Shown: positions 1-9,033, counted from the stretch's first letter. The stretch: 35,089 nucleotides of DNA from Thermoplasmata archaeon (GCA_035632695.1 DASQGG010000199.1:1-35089); one strand, 5' to 3'. Numbers and translations: made by a program. Notes: a model not told the origin generated them from the sequence alone.

Positions 1-17
1 CGTCGTAGGTGACGATT

Positions 18-1139
18 TCAACCTCCACGGTGTCGCGAGCCTCCTGCCCCCGTCGTCAGCTTGGTCAGCAGATCCTCGAGGAGCGGTTCCTGGATACGCC
101 AGTCGTAGCGTGCTTCGACGAGCCTGCGGGCATTGCCTGCAATCTCGTGCATCTTCTCCGGATTGCGCAGGGCGTCGGCCACGAGCTCAGGGAAGCGATC
201 GGGAGATGTGGCTACAAGGGCATGGACGCCGTCCTGAATTTCGGGGATTCCCATGGTCGCAGGGCGGGACATCACCAGGGGCGTGCCGGTTGCCATCGTG
301 TCGACCACCTTGGTCAGGATTCCGACTCCGGACCAGATGGGCACCACACAGAGGTCCGCACTCCGTATCAGCGCGTGGATGTCCTCCACGAACCCCACGG
401 GCTGGATCGACGGATGCAGGTCCATGCGGGGCAAGTCCCTCCCCGCGACGAGAATCTGGCACACGATTCCTTCCTTCTCCAAGTACGGCGCGAGACGCGC
501 GCTGATGAATCGCAACGCCTCCAGGTTCGGTGTGTACTTGTAGCTGCCGAAGAAGATCAGGGTCTTCGCCGCCTCGGTTCCTCGCGGAACCGCTTGGCCG
601 GCTTCTCGCTCGACCTCCTCCACGTTCACGGATGTCGGGATGACGTGCAACCGGTCGGGAGGCACGCCCATCGCCTCGTACGCCTCCGCGTCGGCCTTCG
701 AGACGGTGATCAGGGCGTCCACGCGTCGCCCGAGGAACCGATCGAGGGCACTTGCCAGAAAGGTGTACACCCGGCCCTTCCCGGTGCTCCGCGCGGCGAC
801 CGCGGCATTCCCGTGGCTGTCCCACACGGAGGGCACGCCCAGGATTCGGGAGATCCAGAGTCCGACCAGGGCGTGATGGGGCGTCTCACAGAAGGTGAGC
901 TCGATGTGTGTCTTCCTTCCCAGCCGCACGCCCTGGACGGCGGCCAGGAGCCGGTCGACCGCGTACAGTGCGTAGCGAGGCGCCCTGGCGCGGGATGTGT
1001 CGTAGATGAGTCGATCCCTGGGGGACGGGAAGGTGATGACTTCGTGGCGTTTCCGCAGGAGTCGAAGGACCGCCGGGGACCGGTCCGAGGTCCCGTCCTC
1101 ACGGACCTCTGGGATGAACAAGATCCTTGGCGGCTGCAT
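18..1139 (-). CDS. GT4-family glycosyltransferase
   Basis: A complete 373-residue protein with the two-Rossmann-fold pattern of GT-B, GT4-type glycosyltransferases, expected to move a sugar from a nucleotide donor onto a lipid-linked or surface glycan at the inner face of the membrane. The N-terminal acceptor half begins RILFIPEV, and the acceptor-side WDSHG lies near residue 106. The donor half begins at about residue 192 (LIFFGSYKYTPN). The donor-site helix, usually GxGxxxKxxEAMA, reads GVGILTKVVDTMATG, so Asp280 replaces the usual glutamate. The start is ATG. It is the last gene seen of the minus-strand glycan operon, 29 bases after the GT-C gene. Acceptor and donor cannot be read from the sequence. 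The family call is secure; activity is slightly less so because of the Glu-to-Asp change. Confidence 0.88.
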   Translation of the reverse strand: MQPPRILFIPEVREDGTSDRSPAVLRLLRKRHEVITFPSPRDRLIYDTSRARAPRYALYAVDRLLAAVQGVRLGRKTHIELTFCETPHHALVGLWISRILGVPSVWDSHGNAAVAARSTGKGRVYTFLASALDRFLGRRVDALITVSKADAEAYEAMGVPPDRLHVIPTSVNVEEVEREAGQAVPRGTEAAKTLIFFGSYKYTPNLEALRFISARLAPYLEKEGIVCQILVAGRDLPRMDLHPSIQPVGFVEDIHALIRSADLCVVPIWSGVGILTKVVDTMATGTPLVMSRPATMGIPEIQDGVHALVATSPDRFPELVADALRNPEKMHEIAGNARRLVEARYDWRIQEPLLEDLLTKLTTGAGGSRHRGG

Positions 1140-1168
1140 ACGGGGCCTCGTGCTTGTGCCGGCACGAC

Positions 1169-2917
1169 CTACGTGGCCGGGGGTCGACTCAGCAAATAGA
1201 TTTGTGCGTAACCGTTGTCGTAGGTCAAGGAGTAGTTGGATCGCTGGGACTCGTAGAACTGATAGATTTCAATCCCGTGTCCCTGGACATACCAGAGCTT
1301 CGCGGTTTGATCGAAGACTGCGAACGTGGAACCCGGGGGTCCTGCAGGCCCGGTCACGGAGTCCGGGTACACCGTATAGAATGGGATCTCTTCCCAAGGC
1401 AATGATTGCCGGGTGAGGAGCCAGATCGGGAGCGGGAATTCCCCGTCATACACGGTGAGTCCTGACCCATGGGTAGACAGGAAGTTGGACACGGCGACGG
1501 ACTGAGCGGTGACGGAGTAGAAGGGCTCTTGATAGTACGCGGTCGATGCTCCGGCCACGGCGGCGATGAGGAGTACGACGAAGATCGCTCGACGTGCGGG
1601 CGGCCTGAGTTCGAACATCCGGAGCCCCCAGAGCAATGCCGCAGGCGCGAGGATCGCGAAGAACATCAGGGCTCGATCGTAGAACAGCCCCTTGAAGAGG
1701 ACGATGTCGGCGACTCCCAGGATGCCGAGGCCGGCCATGGCGGCCAGGAGAAACCGCGCGGGGCCCCGGAGATCCTTCTTCCGAAAGAGGAGGAACAGCC
1801 CTACGACCGCGCCAAGGCCGAAGATCGCCAGGGCCCCGAGCCGAATTCGGGGCGACCAGATGTAGATGTTCGCGATGGAACGCGCCGCGATGACATTCGC
1901 CGTGCTCTCCCCGGCGTTCAGGATGTTGCCGAACTCCGTGATGATCATGGATTTCGTTATCTCCGCCGAGCCACCAGCGACGAAGAAGAGCCAGCTCAGC
2001 CAGATGGCGCCGTAGATGAGGAACGGGTTGAACTTGAGCGCGAATGGCGACGGCCGTGCCGCTCGTTTGGCGGCCCAAGGCGCCGCGACGAGCGCCAACA
2101 ACGCGTCGAGTCCGAAGAACGCCAGTACGAAGATGGCCGACGTGGCGTGGCTCACGACCAGCCCGATGAACAGAACCGCATTCGCGATCCGCAGCGGGAC
2201 GCTCGTGTCCCATGCCGTCGCCAGGACGAGGAGGGCCAGCGAGAGACCGATGCCCTGGGGAGAGACGTGGTACTGTGCCCATACGCAGAGCGCCGAGCTC
2301 AGGACGCTCGCCGGCCGTACCACCCCCGCGGGAAAGAAGGCTCGGAGGAACAGGAACAGGGCCAGGAAGGTGAGCGCGCCGGAGAAGAACGGGAAGATGC
2401 CCAGGAAGTCCAGAGGCGGGAGGCCTCCCATCAGGCCTGCGGCAGCCGTGATCAGGTAGAACCCGGGCCAGTTCGCGGCGTAGGCGCTTGGGTCGGTCGG
2501 GATTCGCCCGACCTGGATGATGTCCTCGGCCGCGGCGTAGTGGATGTACGAATCCCACACCGGCGGATTCGGTTCGAAGAGTCCCGGCGTCGCGGCGAAC
2601 ATTCCCAGAAGGACCGCGCCGGCGATCACGAACAACAGGTCGTGCTTGGAGCGAGCGGCGAGCGCCACGGAGAGAGCCAGGAGTCCCAGCCCAAGCCAGT
2701 ACAGGGGCGGCATGACCTGCAGGAGCCCGAACTGGGCGGTCGTGGGAACACCGAGGACGGGGCTCGTCTGCGCTGCGTAGAGCATGACAAGTACTCCGGC
2801 CACGACGAAGCCGAGGGTCAGTCCGGCTTTCTCGGAGGTTCGAGGGGACCCACCGGATCCGGGGTGTGGTTGCGCTTCGCTCGTGCGTTCGCCTTCGCGG
2901 TCATCCGGCGGTGGCAC
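1169..2917 (-). CDS. GT-C-like polytopic membrane glycosyltransferase
   Basis: About 582 residues with roughly a dozen membrane helices and a soluble C-terminal tail of about 100 residues. The first large outside loop carries PPVWDSYIHYAAAEDI (Asp122, His126, Glu131-Asp132). Acidic residues in this position are typical of GT-C enzymes, which use polyprenyl-phosphate sugars on the outer face of the membrane. I chose GTG at 2917: GGAGGT ends five bases upstream and the start overlaps the end of the upstream GT4 by 17 bases. A longer reading frame runs to 3259 but only shadows that GT4. The operon also encodes a polyprenyl-phosphate sugar synthase-like GT2, the natural supplier of such a donor. 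No named subfamily is recognised, so the exact sugar and acceptor are open, and a non-catalytic transporter or flippase role is not excluded. Confidence 0.75.
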   Translation of the reverse strand: MPPPDDREGERTSEAQPHPGSGGSPRTSEKAGLTLGFVVAGVLVMLYAAQTSPVLGVPTTAQFGLLQVMPPLYWLGLGLLALSVALAARSKHDLLFVIAGAVLLGMFAATPGLFEPNPPVWDSYIHYAAAEDIIQVGRIPTDPSAYAANWPGFYLITAAAGLMGGLPPLDFLGIFPFFSGALTFLALFLFLRAFFPAGVVRPASVLSSALCVWAQYHVSPQGIGLSLALLVLATAWDTSVPLRIANAVLFIGLVVSHATSAIFVLAFFGLDALLALVAAPWAAKRAARPSPFALKFNPFLIYGAIWLSWLFFVAGGSAEITKSMIITEFGNILNAGESTANVIAARSIANIYIWSPRIRLGALAIFGLGAVVGLFLLFRKKDLRGPARFLLAAMAGLGILGVADIVLFKGLFYDRALMFFAILAPAALLWGLRMFELRPPARRAIFVVLLIAAVAGASTAYYQEPFYSVTAQSVAVSNFLSTHGSGLTVYDGEFPLPIWLLTRQSLPWEEIPFYTVYPDSVTGPAGPPGSTFAVFDQTAKLWYVQGHGIEIYQFYESQRSNYSLTYDNGYAQIYLLSRPPAT

Positions 2918-4106
2918 GGTAGACCTCCACCAGGTGTTTCGCCGTGGCTCGCACATCGAAGCAGGCTTCGGCCCGAGCCCGGGCGGCGCGTCCGAAGCGG
3001 AGCCTCCTCTCCTCATCCTGAAGCAACCCCTCGACCGCATGGCCGAGAGCTTCTTCATCCCCGCGCGGGACAAGGCTCCCCGTCCGGCCGTCCTCGACGA
3101 TGTCGGCCACGGCCCCGACGTCCGCGGCCACGACGGGTCGCCCGCACGCGCTCGCCTCGAGGAGCGCGAAAGGCAGCAGGTCCGCGCGGCTCGTGCAGAG
3201 CACGACCTTCGCGAGGTTGTAGAGATCGACCATCTTCGCCCGGGGCAACCTCGGAACAAATCTCACGAACGCAGAAACGCCCAAGCTGGCGGCGAGGCGA
3301 CGCAACTCCGCCTCCTGAGGCCCCGAGCCTCGGACGAGAAGGCGTGCGCTCCGCCGTTTGCCCCGCAACCGCTTCAAGATCCGCAGGGCGCGGTCGACCC
3401 CTTTGCTCGGACTCAATCGGGCGACGAGGAGCAGGATGTCACACTCGCCCCTCCAGCCGAAGTCCTCGGAGGTCGCCGTCGCCGGCCTCGGAGCGAATTG
3501 GGTCAGGTCGATTCCCGTGGGAATCCAGTGCGGGATTGCCGCGTCCTTGAACTTCAGGGCGTGCAGGTACTCACGGGCCTTGGAGGTCCGGGGGATGCAT
3601 TTGGATGCGGCGGCGCGGACTCTAGGCCCGCACGCCAGCTCGAAGCCACGTTGGTAGAGTGAACCGGGGAATCGCATGGGAAGGAAGGTCTCCTGCCACA
3701 GGACCAGCGGGATCCCGTGTTCTAGCGAAGCCTCCGCGGCGAAGAAGGTGGAGGGCTGATGGAACTCCCCCGATTGTATCACGTCGACGTCCCGAGTCGC
3801 CGGATGCCGCAGGAGCGCGGGCGTCATGGGGAGCACGCCGGGATGGAACGGGAAGGGCATCAGGGTATGCACCGGGACCACCGAGAGGTTTGCGCCGAGG
3901 GGAACCGCGCGGTCCCCGACGTAGACGCTCCCGACCACGATCGTGACTCGATGCCCGAGGTCGGCGATCGCCGTGCCGAGCTCGACGATGTTGACTTCAC
4001 GCAGCGCGCTCAGCTTGAGCGATCCCGCTGACGTGGCGGAACGGACGAAGGAGGATCCCTGCAGGTCCGGCGTCGCCGCAATGGGGTTGATGATGCTGAC
4101 GTCCAT
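2901..4106 (-). CDS. GT4-family glycosyltransferase
   Basis: A 401-residue GT-B glycosyltransferase. The N-terminal half starts MDVSIINPIA, with a glycine-rich acceptor loop (DLQGSSF). The donor half starts near residue 223 with LLLVARLSPSKG, where Arg230 and Lys235 match the phosphate-binding pair of GT4 enzymes. The donor-site stretch reads RADLLPFALLEASACGRP. Glu317 is kept, while the first glutamate of the usual E-x7-E pair is Asp309. I placed the start at ATG 4106, eight bases after the stop of the upstream GT4, with GGGAGG about a dozen bases before it. The reading frame continues to 4307, but that extension overlaps the neighbour and has no family resemblance. It is co-transcribed with the surrounding glycan genes. 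Substrate unknown. Confidence 0.88.
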   Translation of the reverse strand: MDVSIINPIAATPDLQGSSFVRSATSAGSLKLSALREVNIVELGTAIADLGHRVTIVVGSVYVGDRAVPLGANLSVVPVHTLMPFPFHPGVLPMTPALLRHPATRDVDVIQSGEFHQPSTFFAAEASLEHGIPLVLWQETFLPMRFPGSLYQRGFELACGPRVRAAASKCIPRTSKAREYLHALKFKDAAIPHWIPTGIDLTQFAPRPATATSEDFGWRGECDILLLVARLSPSKGVDRALRILKRLRGKRRSARLLVRGSGPQEAELRRLAASLGVSAFVRFVPRLPRAKMVDLYNLAKVVLCTSRADLLPFALLEASACGRPVVAADVGAVADIVEDGRTGSLVPRGDEEALGHAVEGLLQDEERRLRFGRAARARAEACFDVRATAKHLVEVYRATAG

Positions 4107-4113
4107 CGACTGG

Positions 4114-5388
4114 CTACGCCTCCCGGATGGCTGCCTGCGCACCCAGCAGGCTGGTCCCATTCGGCTTGTCCACGATCGCCGGGTTGTCCCCGGAGAGGAG
4201 CGCACGGACCAGGGCGAGGTATCGACCCAGGTAGACCTCGGGGCGATGGTGGGTCTCATAGGCGCCCCTGGCGGCTCGCCGCAGTGTGGATGGTTCCGAG
4301 AGAGCATCGAACGTCTCGAGCACGCGCACGATTTCGCGAGCCTTCGGTTCGAAGGAGTATCCCGCCAATCCCCCTTGGGTCAGTTCCGCGGCACCGCCCC
4401 AGGACGTGGTGAGCAACGGAACACCCCAGCAGAGTGCCTCGATCGCGGCCAGCGGCGCATTCTCCAGGCAGGTCGACGGCATGAGGAAGGCTGCCGCTTC
4501 CCTGTACAGGGCGGACAGGGTAGAGCGATCGGCCCAGGGTCGCAGTTCCAGCCGCGCCCCTGACAGCGCAGCACGTTCCCGGAGGCGTCGCTCCTCGGAC
4601 CCGCGGCCTACGAGTACGAAGCGCTTCGTCCCACGATACAAGGAAGCAGCCTCCGCGAGTCCGTCCAGACCCTTGTGTCTTTCAAGCAACCCGGCGTACA
4701 GGAAGTACGAGGATCCCGTTCCCACAGCGCCGCTCGGGTTTTCGTCCGGGACAAAATTGGGTATGTGCACGGCAGGACATGCAAAGGATGCGTCGGCAAG
4801 TCGTTTCATGAACTGACTCGGCGCGATCACGCACTGGACTTTGTCCATCTTGGGCGCAATGTCGGTGGCCCTCCACCACGGCGGGACCCGGTGCGAACTC
4901 ACCATGCAGGAGAAGCACGATGGGTTCTCGCAGGGTTCACGGCCGCGCTTCATGAGGTCGCTCCGTGGGCACCGGAACCAATAGTCGTGGGCCGTGTACA
5001 GGCGGGGTCGCGTGTCAGCTCCCCGCTGAACGCCAAGGCCCAGGAGAGAAATGTTGTGCAGATGGACCACGTCGGGTTTCACGTCACGCACGAGCTTCTC
5101 ATGGAAACGAGTCACCGTGCCGGACTGCCCAAGAAGATAGGCCGCCATCGGGGAGGAGACTTGCCTAGCGCGGGTCATGGGATGGACATGGACTCGTCCC
5201 GCATCGTCGCGGGCAGAGGCTGATTCGAGAGGCCGCTTCACCCCGTACGCGGCGGGAGAGTACTCGACATGGACCTCGTGGCCTTGCGCGGCGAGGGCCT
5301 CGGAAAGGTACTGCACGTGGACGGCGTCCCCGCCGAGGTGGTGGGGCGGGTAGAACGTCGAGACCATGAGGAACCGGAGGGTCTCCAC
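4114..5388 (-). CDS. GT4-family glycosyltransferase with a four-cysteine cluster
   Basis: A 424-residue GT4 enzyme. The acceptor domain begins LRFLMVSTFYPPHHLGG. The donor domain from about residue 228 has YAGLLERHKG, and the E-x7-E pair is complete (Glu309 and Glu317 in STCLENAPLAAIEALCWG). After HDYWFRCP comes a cysteine group at residues 140, 153, 158 and 161, spaced C-x12-C-x4-C-x2-C, which looks like a metal-binding or structural knuckle. I recall similar HDYW..CPR segments in one GT4 subgroup. The start is GTG at 5388, nine bases after the radical SAM stop with GAGG seven bases upstream; ATG at 5367 is a possible alternative. It sits mid-operon and is probably translationally coupled. 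Substrate unknown. Confidence 0.88.
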   Translation of the reverse strand: METLRFLMVSTFYPPHHLGGDAVHVQYLSEALAAQGHEVHVEYSPAAYGVKRPLESASARDDAGRVHVHPMTRARQVSSPMAAYLLGQSGTVTRFHEKLVRDVKPDVVHLHNISLLGLGVQRGADTRPRLYTAHDYWFRCPRSDLMKRGREPCENPSCFSCMVSSHRVPPWWRATDIAPKMDKVQCVIAPSQFMKRLADASFACPAVHIPNFVPDENPSGAVGTGSSYFLYAGLLERHKGLDGLAEAASLYRGTKRFVLVGRGSEERRLRERAALSGARLELRPWADRSTLSALYREAAAFLMPSTCLENAPLAAIEALCWGVPLLTTSWGGAAELTQGGLAGYSFEPKAREIVRVLETFDALSEPSTLRRAARGAYETHHRPEVYLGRYLALVRALLSGDNPAIVDKPNGTSLLGAQAAIREA

Positions 5389-5397
5389 CCGCGCGCC

Positions 5398-6834
5398 TCA
5401 GTGGGAGTTATGCATCCCATGCACAAAGTAGTTGTTGAGGACGCGGAGGGCGTAGCGGGAGGCGAGCTGAAAGTCCACGGCATCCGCGAGGGCGAAGCGG
5501 ACGTTCTGAAGCCACCACCGCGGGCTGAAGTACAGGCTCGTGTACGCGGCGCGCCGCAACGCGTTCAGCTCTTGGGGCGTCAGGTCCTTCGTGCCCACGG
5601 CCGCCTGGTCCTGGTACATCTTCCGCCAGTCCATGACGGGGAGGAGCCCCTGCTCCTGGAGCTGCTCGTGCAGTTGGGTGCCCGGGTACGGCGCGAGGAC
5701 GTTGAACTGGGCGCCGTTCGGCAGCGTGCGGAGCGCGAAGCGGATCGTGTCCATGGCGCTCTCCCTCGTCTCCCCCGGCAAGCCCAGGATGAACGCGCAG
5801 TACGTCTTGATGCCGGCGGCCTTCGCGGCTCGGATCGCGTCCTCGGCCTGGGCGACGGTCGCCTGCTTGCTCGCGCCGTCCAGGATCTTCTGGTTCCCCG
5901 ACTCGACGCCGAAGGAGATCCCGCTGCAACCCGCGGAGCGCATGACCTGCAGGAGGTCCGGATCCACGAGGTGCACGCGGGTGTTGCAGTACCACCGGAT
6001 GTCCAGGCGCTCCTGCCGGATGCCCTCGCAGATGGCCCGCACGCGCTTCTTGCTCATCGTGAACGTCTCGTCGAAGAAGGAGACCGTCCGGATCCGGTAG
6101 TGGTCCCGCAGGTACCGCAGCTCGGACAGCACGCTCTCCGCAGACCGGTCCTTCCACTTCGTCCGCGCGACCGTGCAGAAGTTGCAGGCGTACGGGCAGC
6201 CCTTGCTCGTGTACATGATCGTGAAGGGCTGTCCCGCGCGGGCGGAGATGAAGTACGGCTCGAGCGAGGGCAGGAGGTCGTACGCGGGCAGCGGGAGCTC
6301 GTCGTAGTCCGGGAAGGGGGCCGCGTCCCGGGTGACCGCGATGTGGCCGTCCTCGCGGAACGCGATGCCCGGGACCTCGGCCACGGGCCCGTCCCGATCC
6401 AAGGTGTCCACGAGCGCCGGGCCCACGGCCTCGTACTCATGGCGGAGGTAGATGTCCATGAAGGGGGCCTCGGCCAGGACTTCGCGCGGGAGGGTCCGAA
6501 GCGTCCACGAGATGCCCACCGTGGTCGCGTCCGGCCGAGCCTCCTTGGCCAGGCGCGCCACGCGCATGTCGTGGTCGAACGTCGTCGGCGTGAAGCGGAA
6601 GACCATCGCGTCAAAGGCGTGGGTTCGGAACCTCGCCTCGACGTCGTTGAAGCTCAGGTCGCCGCCGTTCGCGTCGATCAGGCCGACCTGGTGCCCCTTC
6701 TCTCGGAGGAGCGCCCCGAGTTGGAGTAGGCTGTACGGCTCCAGGACGGAATACCGCTCGGGGACCTCGCAGCGCTCCTCGCGGACGACCGAGCTGCCCT
6801 GGAAGCGCGGCGGGTTCACGAGGAGGACCTTCAA
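5398..6834 (-). CDS. B12-binding-type radical SAM protein
   Basis: About 478 residues. The N-terminal Rossmann-like domain (KVLLVNPPR, then SLLQLGALLREKGHQVGLID) is that of the cobalamin-binding radical SAM class. The radical SAM core begins near residue 205 with Cys213, Cys217 and Cys220 in GCPYACNFC, the CxxxCxxC motif that binds the 4Fe-4S cluster and S-adenosylmethionine. A GVESG-type motif lies further on. I see no DxHxxG cobalamin ligand in the first domain, so B12 may bind base-off without histidine, or not at all. The start is TTG at 6834, overlapping the upstream stop as TTGA, with AAGGAGG seven bases before it. Lying between glycosyltransferases, it may methylate or otherwise tailor a sugar or lipid carrier. 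The reaction cannot be told from sequence. Confidence 0.85.
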   Translation of the reverse strand: MKVLLVNPPRFQGSSVVREERCEVPERYSVLEPYSLLQLGALLREKGHQVGLIDANGGDLSFNDVEARFRTHAFDAMVFRFTPTTFDHDMRVARLAKEARPDATTVGISWTLRTLPREVLAEAPFMDIYLRHEYEAVGPALVDTLDRDGPVAEVPGIAFREDGHIAVTRDAAPFPDYDELPLPAYDLLPSLEPYFISARAGQPFTIMYTSKGCPYACNFCTVARTKWKDRSAESVLSELRYLRDHYRIRTVSFFDETFTMSKKRVRAICEGIRQERLDIRWYCNTRVHLVDPDLLQVMRSAGCSGISFGVESGNQKILDGASKQATVAQAEDAIRAAKAAGIKTYCAFILGLPGETRESAMDTIRFALRTLPNGAQFNVLAPYPGTQLHEQLQEQGLLPVMDWRKMYQDQAAVGTKDLTPQELNALRRAAYTSLYFSPRWWLQNVRFALADAVDFQLASRYALRVLNNYFVHGMHNSH

Positions 6835-8039
6835 GTGTTTCCCTCCTTGAGCGCGGCCCGGTACAGCTGGAGAGTCTCGTCCGCCATGCGCTCCACGGTG
6901 GCGTTCGTCTCGATCCAGCGTCGGGCCGCGAAGATCACGCGTCGCACCTGCGGTCCACCTTCCGCGACGGACGCCACGCGCGCAGCGAGGGCCGCCGCGT
7001 CGCCCGCCCGGAAGAGCCATCCCGTGTCTCCGTCGCGGACGATCTCGGAGACGCCGCCGACGTCCGCGGCGATGAGGGGTGTCCCGCACGCCATCGCCTC
7101 GAGTCCTGTGAGGGGGCAGCTCTCCAGGAAACTGGGGAGCACGACCGCGTCGGCCGAACGGTACAGGTCGGGCATGCGCGCGTAGTCCACGCGCCCGAGG
7201 AACGACACGCGATGGGTCGGGATTCCGTGGCTCGCGGCGAACTCCTTCCAGGGTGCCGGGTCGCCCGGGCCCGCGATGGTCACTCGAACCGAGCGAGGCA
7301 TCCTTGGAATGGCGCTAAGGAGGGTGCCGAGGCCTTTCTGGGCCAGGAGCCGCCCTGCGTACAGCAGGGTGAAGGGCCGGTCGGTCTCCTCGGCAGTCTC
7401 GTCTGCGGCGGGAGGTGCGGGCCACCCGTACGGACTGAACATCTCCGTGTCGACCGCGTTCGGGATCACGCGGCTGTTCGCCGGACGGAGGCGGTACTTG
7501 TTCACGGCCTGGTCGCGGATCCAGCGAGACACGAAGATCAGGGAGGGGGACCGCTTCAGGTACCGTCGTTCCACGATCCGGAGCAGGTTCCTGTGGCGAA
7601 CGACCGTGCGTTCGGTTTCCTGCGGCTCCGCGACCGGGCTCGCCTGAAGCGTCCCGGCCATCTGGGAGTCGAGGGTCGTGTGGACCGTGACCACGGGGCT
7701 CGTGTCCATGGAGCGGAGCCGCGCGAGCACGTCGGCCATCTGCGCGTGGTTGCTGTGGACGATGTCGAAGCCGCCGTCCCGCACGAGGCGCGGCAGGTGC
7801 CTCCAGACGGCCATCTGGAACCGGAGGGAGCTCGCTCCTTCCCGCCCCTGACCTCCTGTCGGAAGTGGGTGAACGTGCAGGCGATCGAGCCCCGGCAACC
7901 GGTCCATCCGTACGCCTGCGTCCGAGGTGACGACGTGGACCTCCGCGTGGTCCCGGAGTCCCCGAGCCAGGTAGTACGTATAGGTCCCGATGCCGCCCCA
8001 GGAGGGCAGGAACTCAGGAGTCAGAAGACAGACTCTCAT
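6831..8039 (-). CDS. GT4-family glycosyltransferase
   Basis: A 402-residue GT4 enzyme close to the textbook pattern. The N-terminal loop PEFLPSWGGIGTY carries the acceptor-side glycines. The donor half starts with LLYAGRLLAQKG (Arg230, Lys235), followed by IAGPGDP, and the full E-x7-E pair is Glu306 and Glu314 in SFLESCPLTGLEAMACG. The chain ends with the usual C-terminal helix. The start is ATG at 8039. Its first 26 bases overlap the end of the upstream GT2, and its stop overlaps the radical SAM start, so translation of the three is probably coupled. It is expected to use a nucleotide sugar on the cytosolic side. Donor and acceptor are unknown. Confidence 0.92.
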   Translation of the reverse strand: MRVCLLTPEFLPSWGGIGTYTYYLARGLRDHAEVHVVTSDAGVRMDRLPGLDRLHVHPLPTGGQGREGASSLRFQMAVWRHLPRLVRDGGFDIVHSNHAQMADVLARLRSMDTSPVVTVHTTLDSQMAGTLQASPVAEPQETERTVVRHRNLLRIVERRYLKRSPSLIFVSRWIRDQAVNKYRLRPANSRVIPNAVDTEMFSPYGWPAPPAADETAEETDRPFTLLYAGRLLAQKGLGTLLSAIPRMPRSVRVTIAGPGDPAPWKEFAASHGIPTHRVSFLGRVDYARMPDLYRSADAVVLPSFLESCPLTGLEAMACGTPLIAADVGGVSEIVRDGDTGWLFRAGDAAALAARVASVAEGGPQVRRVIFAARRWIETNATVERMADETLQLYRAALKEGNT

Positions 8040-8928
8040 GGCGGAAGCCCTGACCCTGCATGACGCGAACGAGAATTCGGGCCGGCCCCTTCAGGACCGA
8101 CTCGAAGCGCTTCCGGAGCAGGCACCAGGCAATCTGGGCGCCCGTCCGAATGGGAATCATCTTCGGTTCTCCGTGGCGGACGCGGTAGTCGATGGGCACT
8201 TCGGTGATCCGGGCCCCGAGGAGCGCGGCCGAGGCGAAGATCTCCGCCTCGAGTTCGAAGCCCTTGGCCTGCAGCTCGCACTGCTGCAGGAACTCTTCGG
8301 AGAAGCCCCACATCCCCGTGCACACGTCGGTCACCGGCGCACCAAAGAGGACCCGGGCAAGGAGGCTGAGCATCCGGTTGCCGAACTCGTTGAGGCCGGT
8401 CATGGCCCCCGTCTCGATCTTCCCGAGAAGCCGGGACCCCATGACGACGTCGTTTCCAGCCCGCAGGGCGTCCAGGATCAGCGGGATGTCCTCCACCGGG
8501 TACGTGCCGTCCGCGTCCACCATGATCACGGATTGGCGGTGGTGCAGGCACCGCGCATCGGACTGGTGCCGGACGATCCGGCCGAAGGCCTGCCGGACCC
8601 CGTTGCCCTTCCCACGACCCGATTGAACGAACACATGGGCTCCCTTCTCCTCCGCGATCTCTCGGGTAGCGTCCGTCGACTCGCCGTCGACGACGAGCAC
8701 GGAGACCTCGCAGCCCATGTCCTGGAGTTCCTGGAAAGGAATCGTATCGAGTACGTTGCCGATCCCCCTCTCCTCGTCGAGGGCCGGCACAAGGATGATG
8801 ACCTCTTCAATCGGCGGGAGGGGGGTGAGGACAACGTGGTCTTCGAGGACGAAGTTGTCGACTTCTCGGGCGAGTTCTACCTCGTCTTCGGGGCTAGGGC
8901 CGCCCCTAGGGCCTTCTGTGAGTGACAT
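8014..8928 (-). CDS. GT2 polyprenyl-phosphate sugar synthase-like (dolichyl-phosphate mannose/glucose synthase type)
   Basis: A 304-residue GT2 enzyme resembling DPM1/Alg5-type synthases, which transfer mannose or glucose from GDP- or UDP-sugar to a polyprenyl phosphate. An extra N-terminal segment of about 40 residues precedes the core (VIILVPALDEERGIGNVL). Donor-site motifs are VVDGESTDAT (Asp81) and the metal-binding VDADGTYP (Asp138-Ala-Asp140). GRGKGNGVRQAF and DVCTGMWGF are also typical of this family. No membrane helices are seen after the catalytic domain. I chose ATG at 8928 because GGGAGG lies eight bases upstream; the frame extends to a GTG at 8949. It is the first gene of the operon and would feed the GT-C enzymes here. 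Mannose versus glucose is unresolved. Confidence 0.9.
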   Translation of the reverse strand: MSLTEGPRGGPSPEDEVELAREVDNFVLEDHVVLTPLPPIEEVIILVPALDEERGIGNVLDTIPFQELQDMGCEVSVLVVDGESTDATREIAEEKGAHVFVQSGRGKGNGVRQAFGRIVRHQSDARCLHHRQSVIMVDADGTYPVEDIPLILDALRAGNDVVMGSRLLGKIETGAMTGLNEFGNRMLSLLARVLFGAPVTDVCTGMWGFSEEFLQQCELQAKGFELEAEIFASAALLGARITEVPIDYRVRHGEPKMIPIRTGAQIAWCLLRKRFESVLKGPARILVRVMQGQGFRHESLSSDS

Positions 8929-8987
8929 GACTTTTCCCTCCCAACCCACACGGGGGATCGTCGGGGAAGTTCCTAGGAGACCCGCGG

Positions 8988-8993
8988 TTATAT
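8988..8993 (-). promoter_or_regulatory. Possible TATA box for the glycan operon
   Basis: On the minus strand this reads ATATAA, inside a GC-rich gap with no gene. Initiation would be expected near 8963, giving a leader of about 35 bases that carries the GGGAGG ribosome site of the GT2. No other AT-rich hexamer is nearby. Motif only; not tested. Confidence 0.4.
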
Positions 8994-9033
8994 GGCGATT
9001 GTGGAACGGATTTTGACGGCCCGCACCACGGCG

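Noticed and set aside
1469-3550. A 693-codon open frame on the plus strand
   Set aside because: It runs opposite the GT-C and GT4 genes, is made of Arg, Glu, Gly and Gln runs with no fold, and is a normal by-product of high GC at third codon positions.
5269-6729. A 486-codon plus-strand frame opposite the radical SAM gene
   Set aside because: Low-complexity Arg/Val/His/Asp composition with no motif; a shadow of the real gene.
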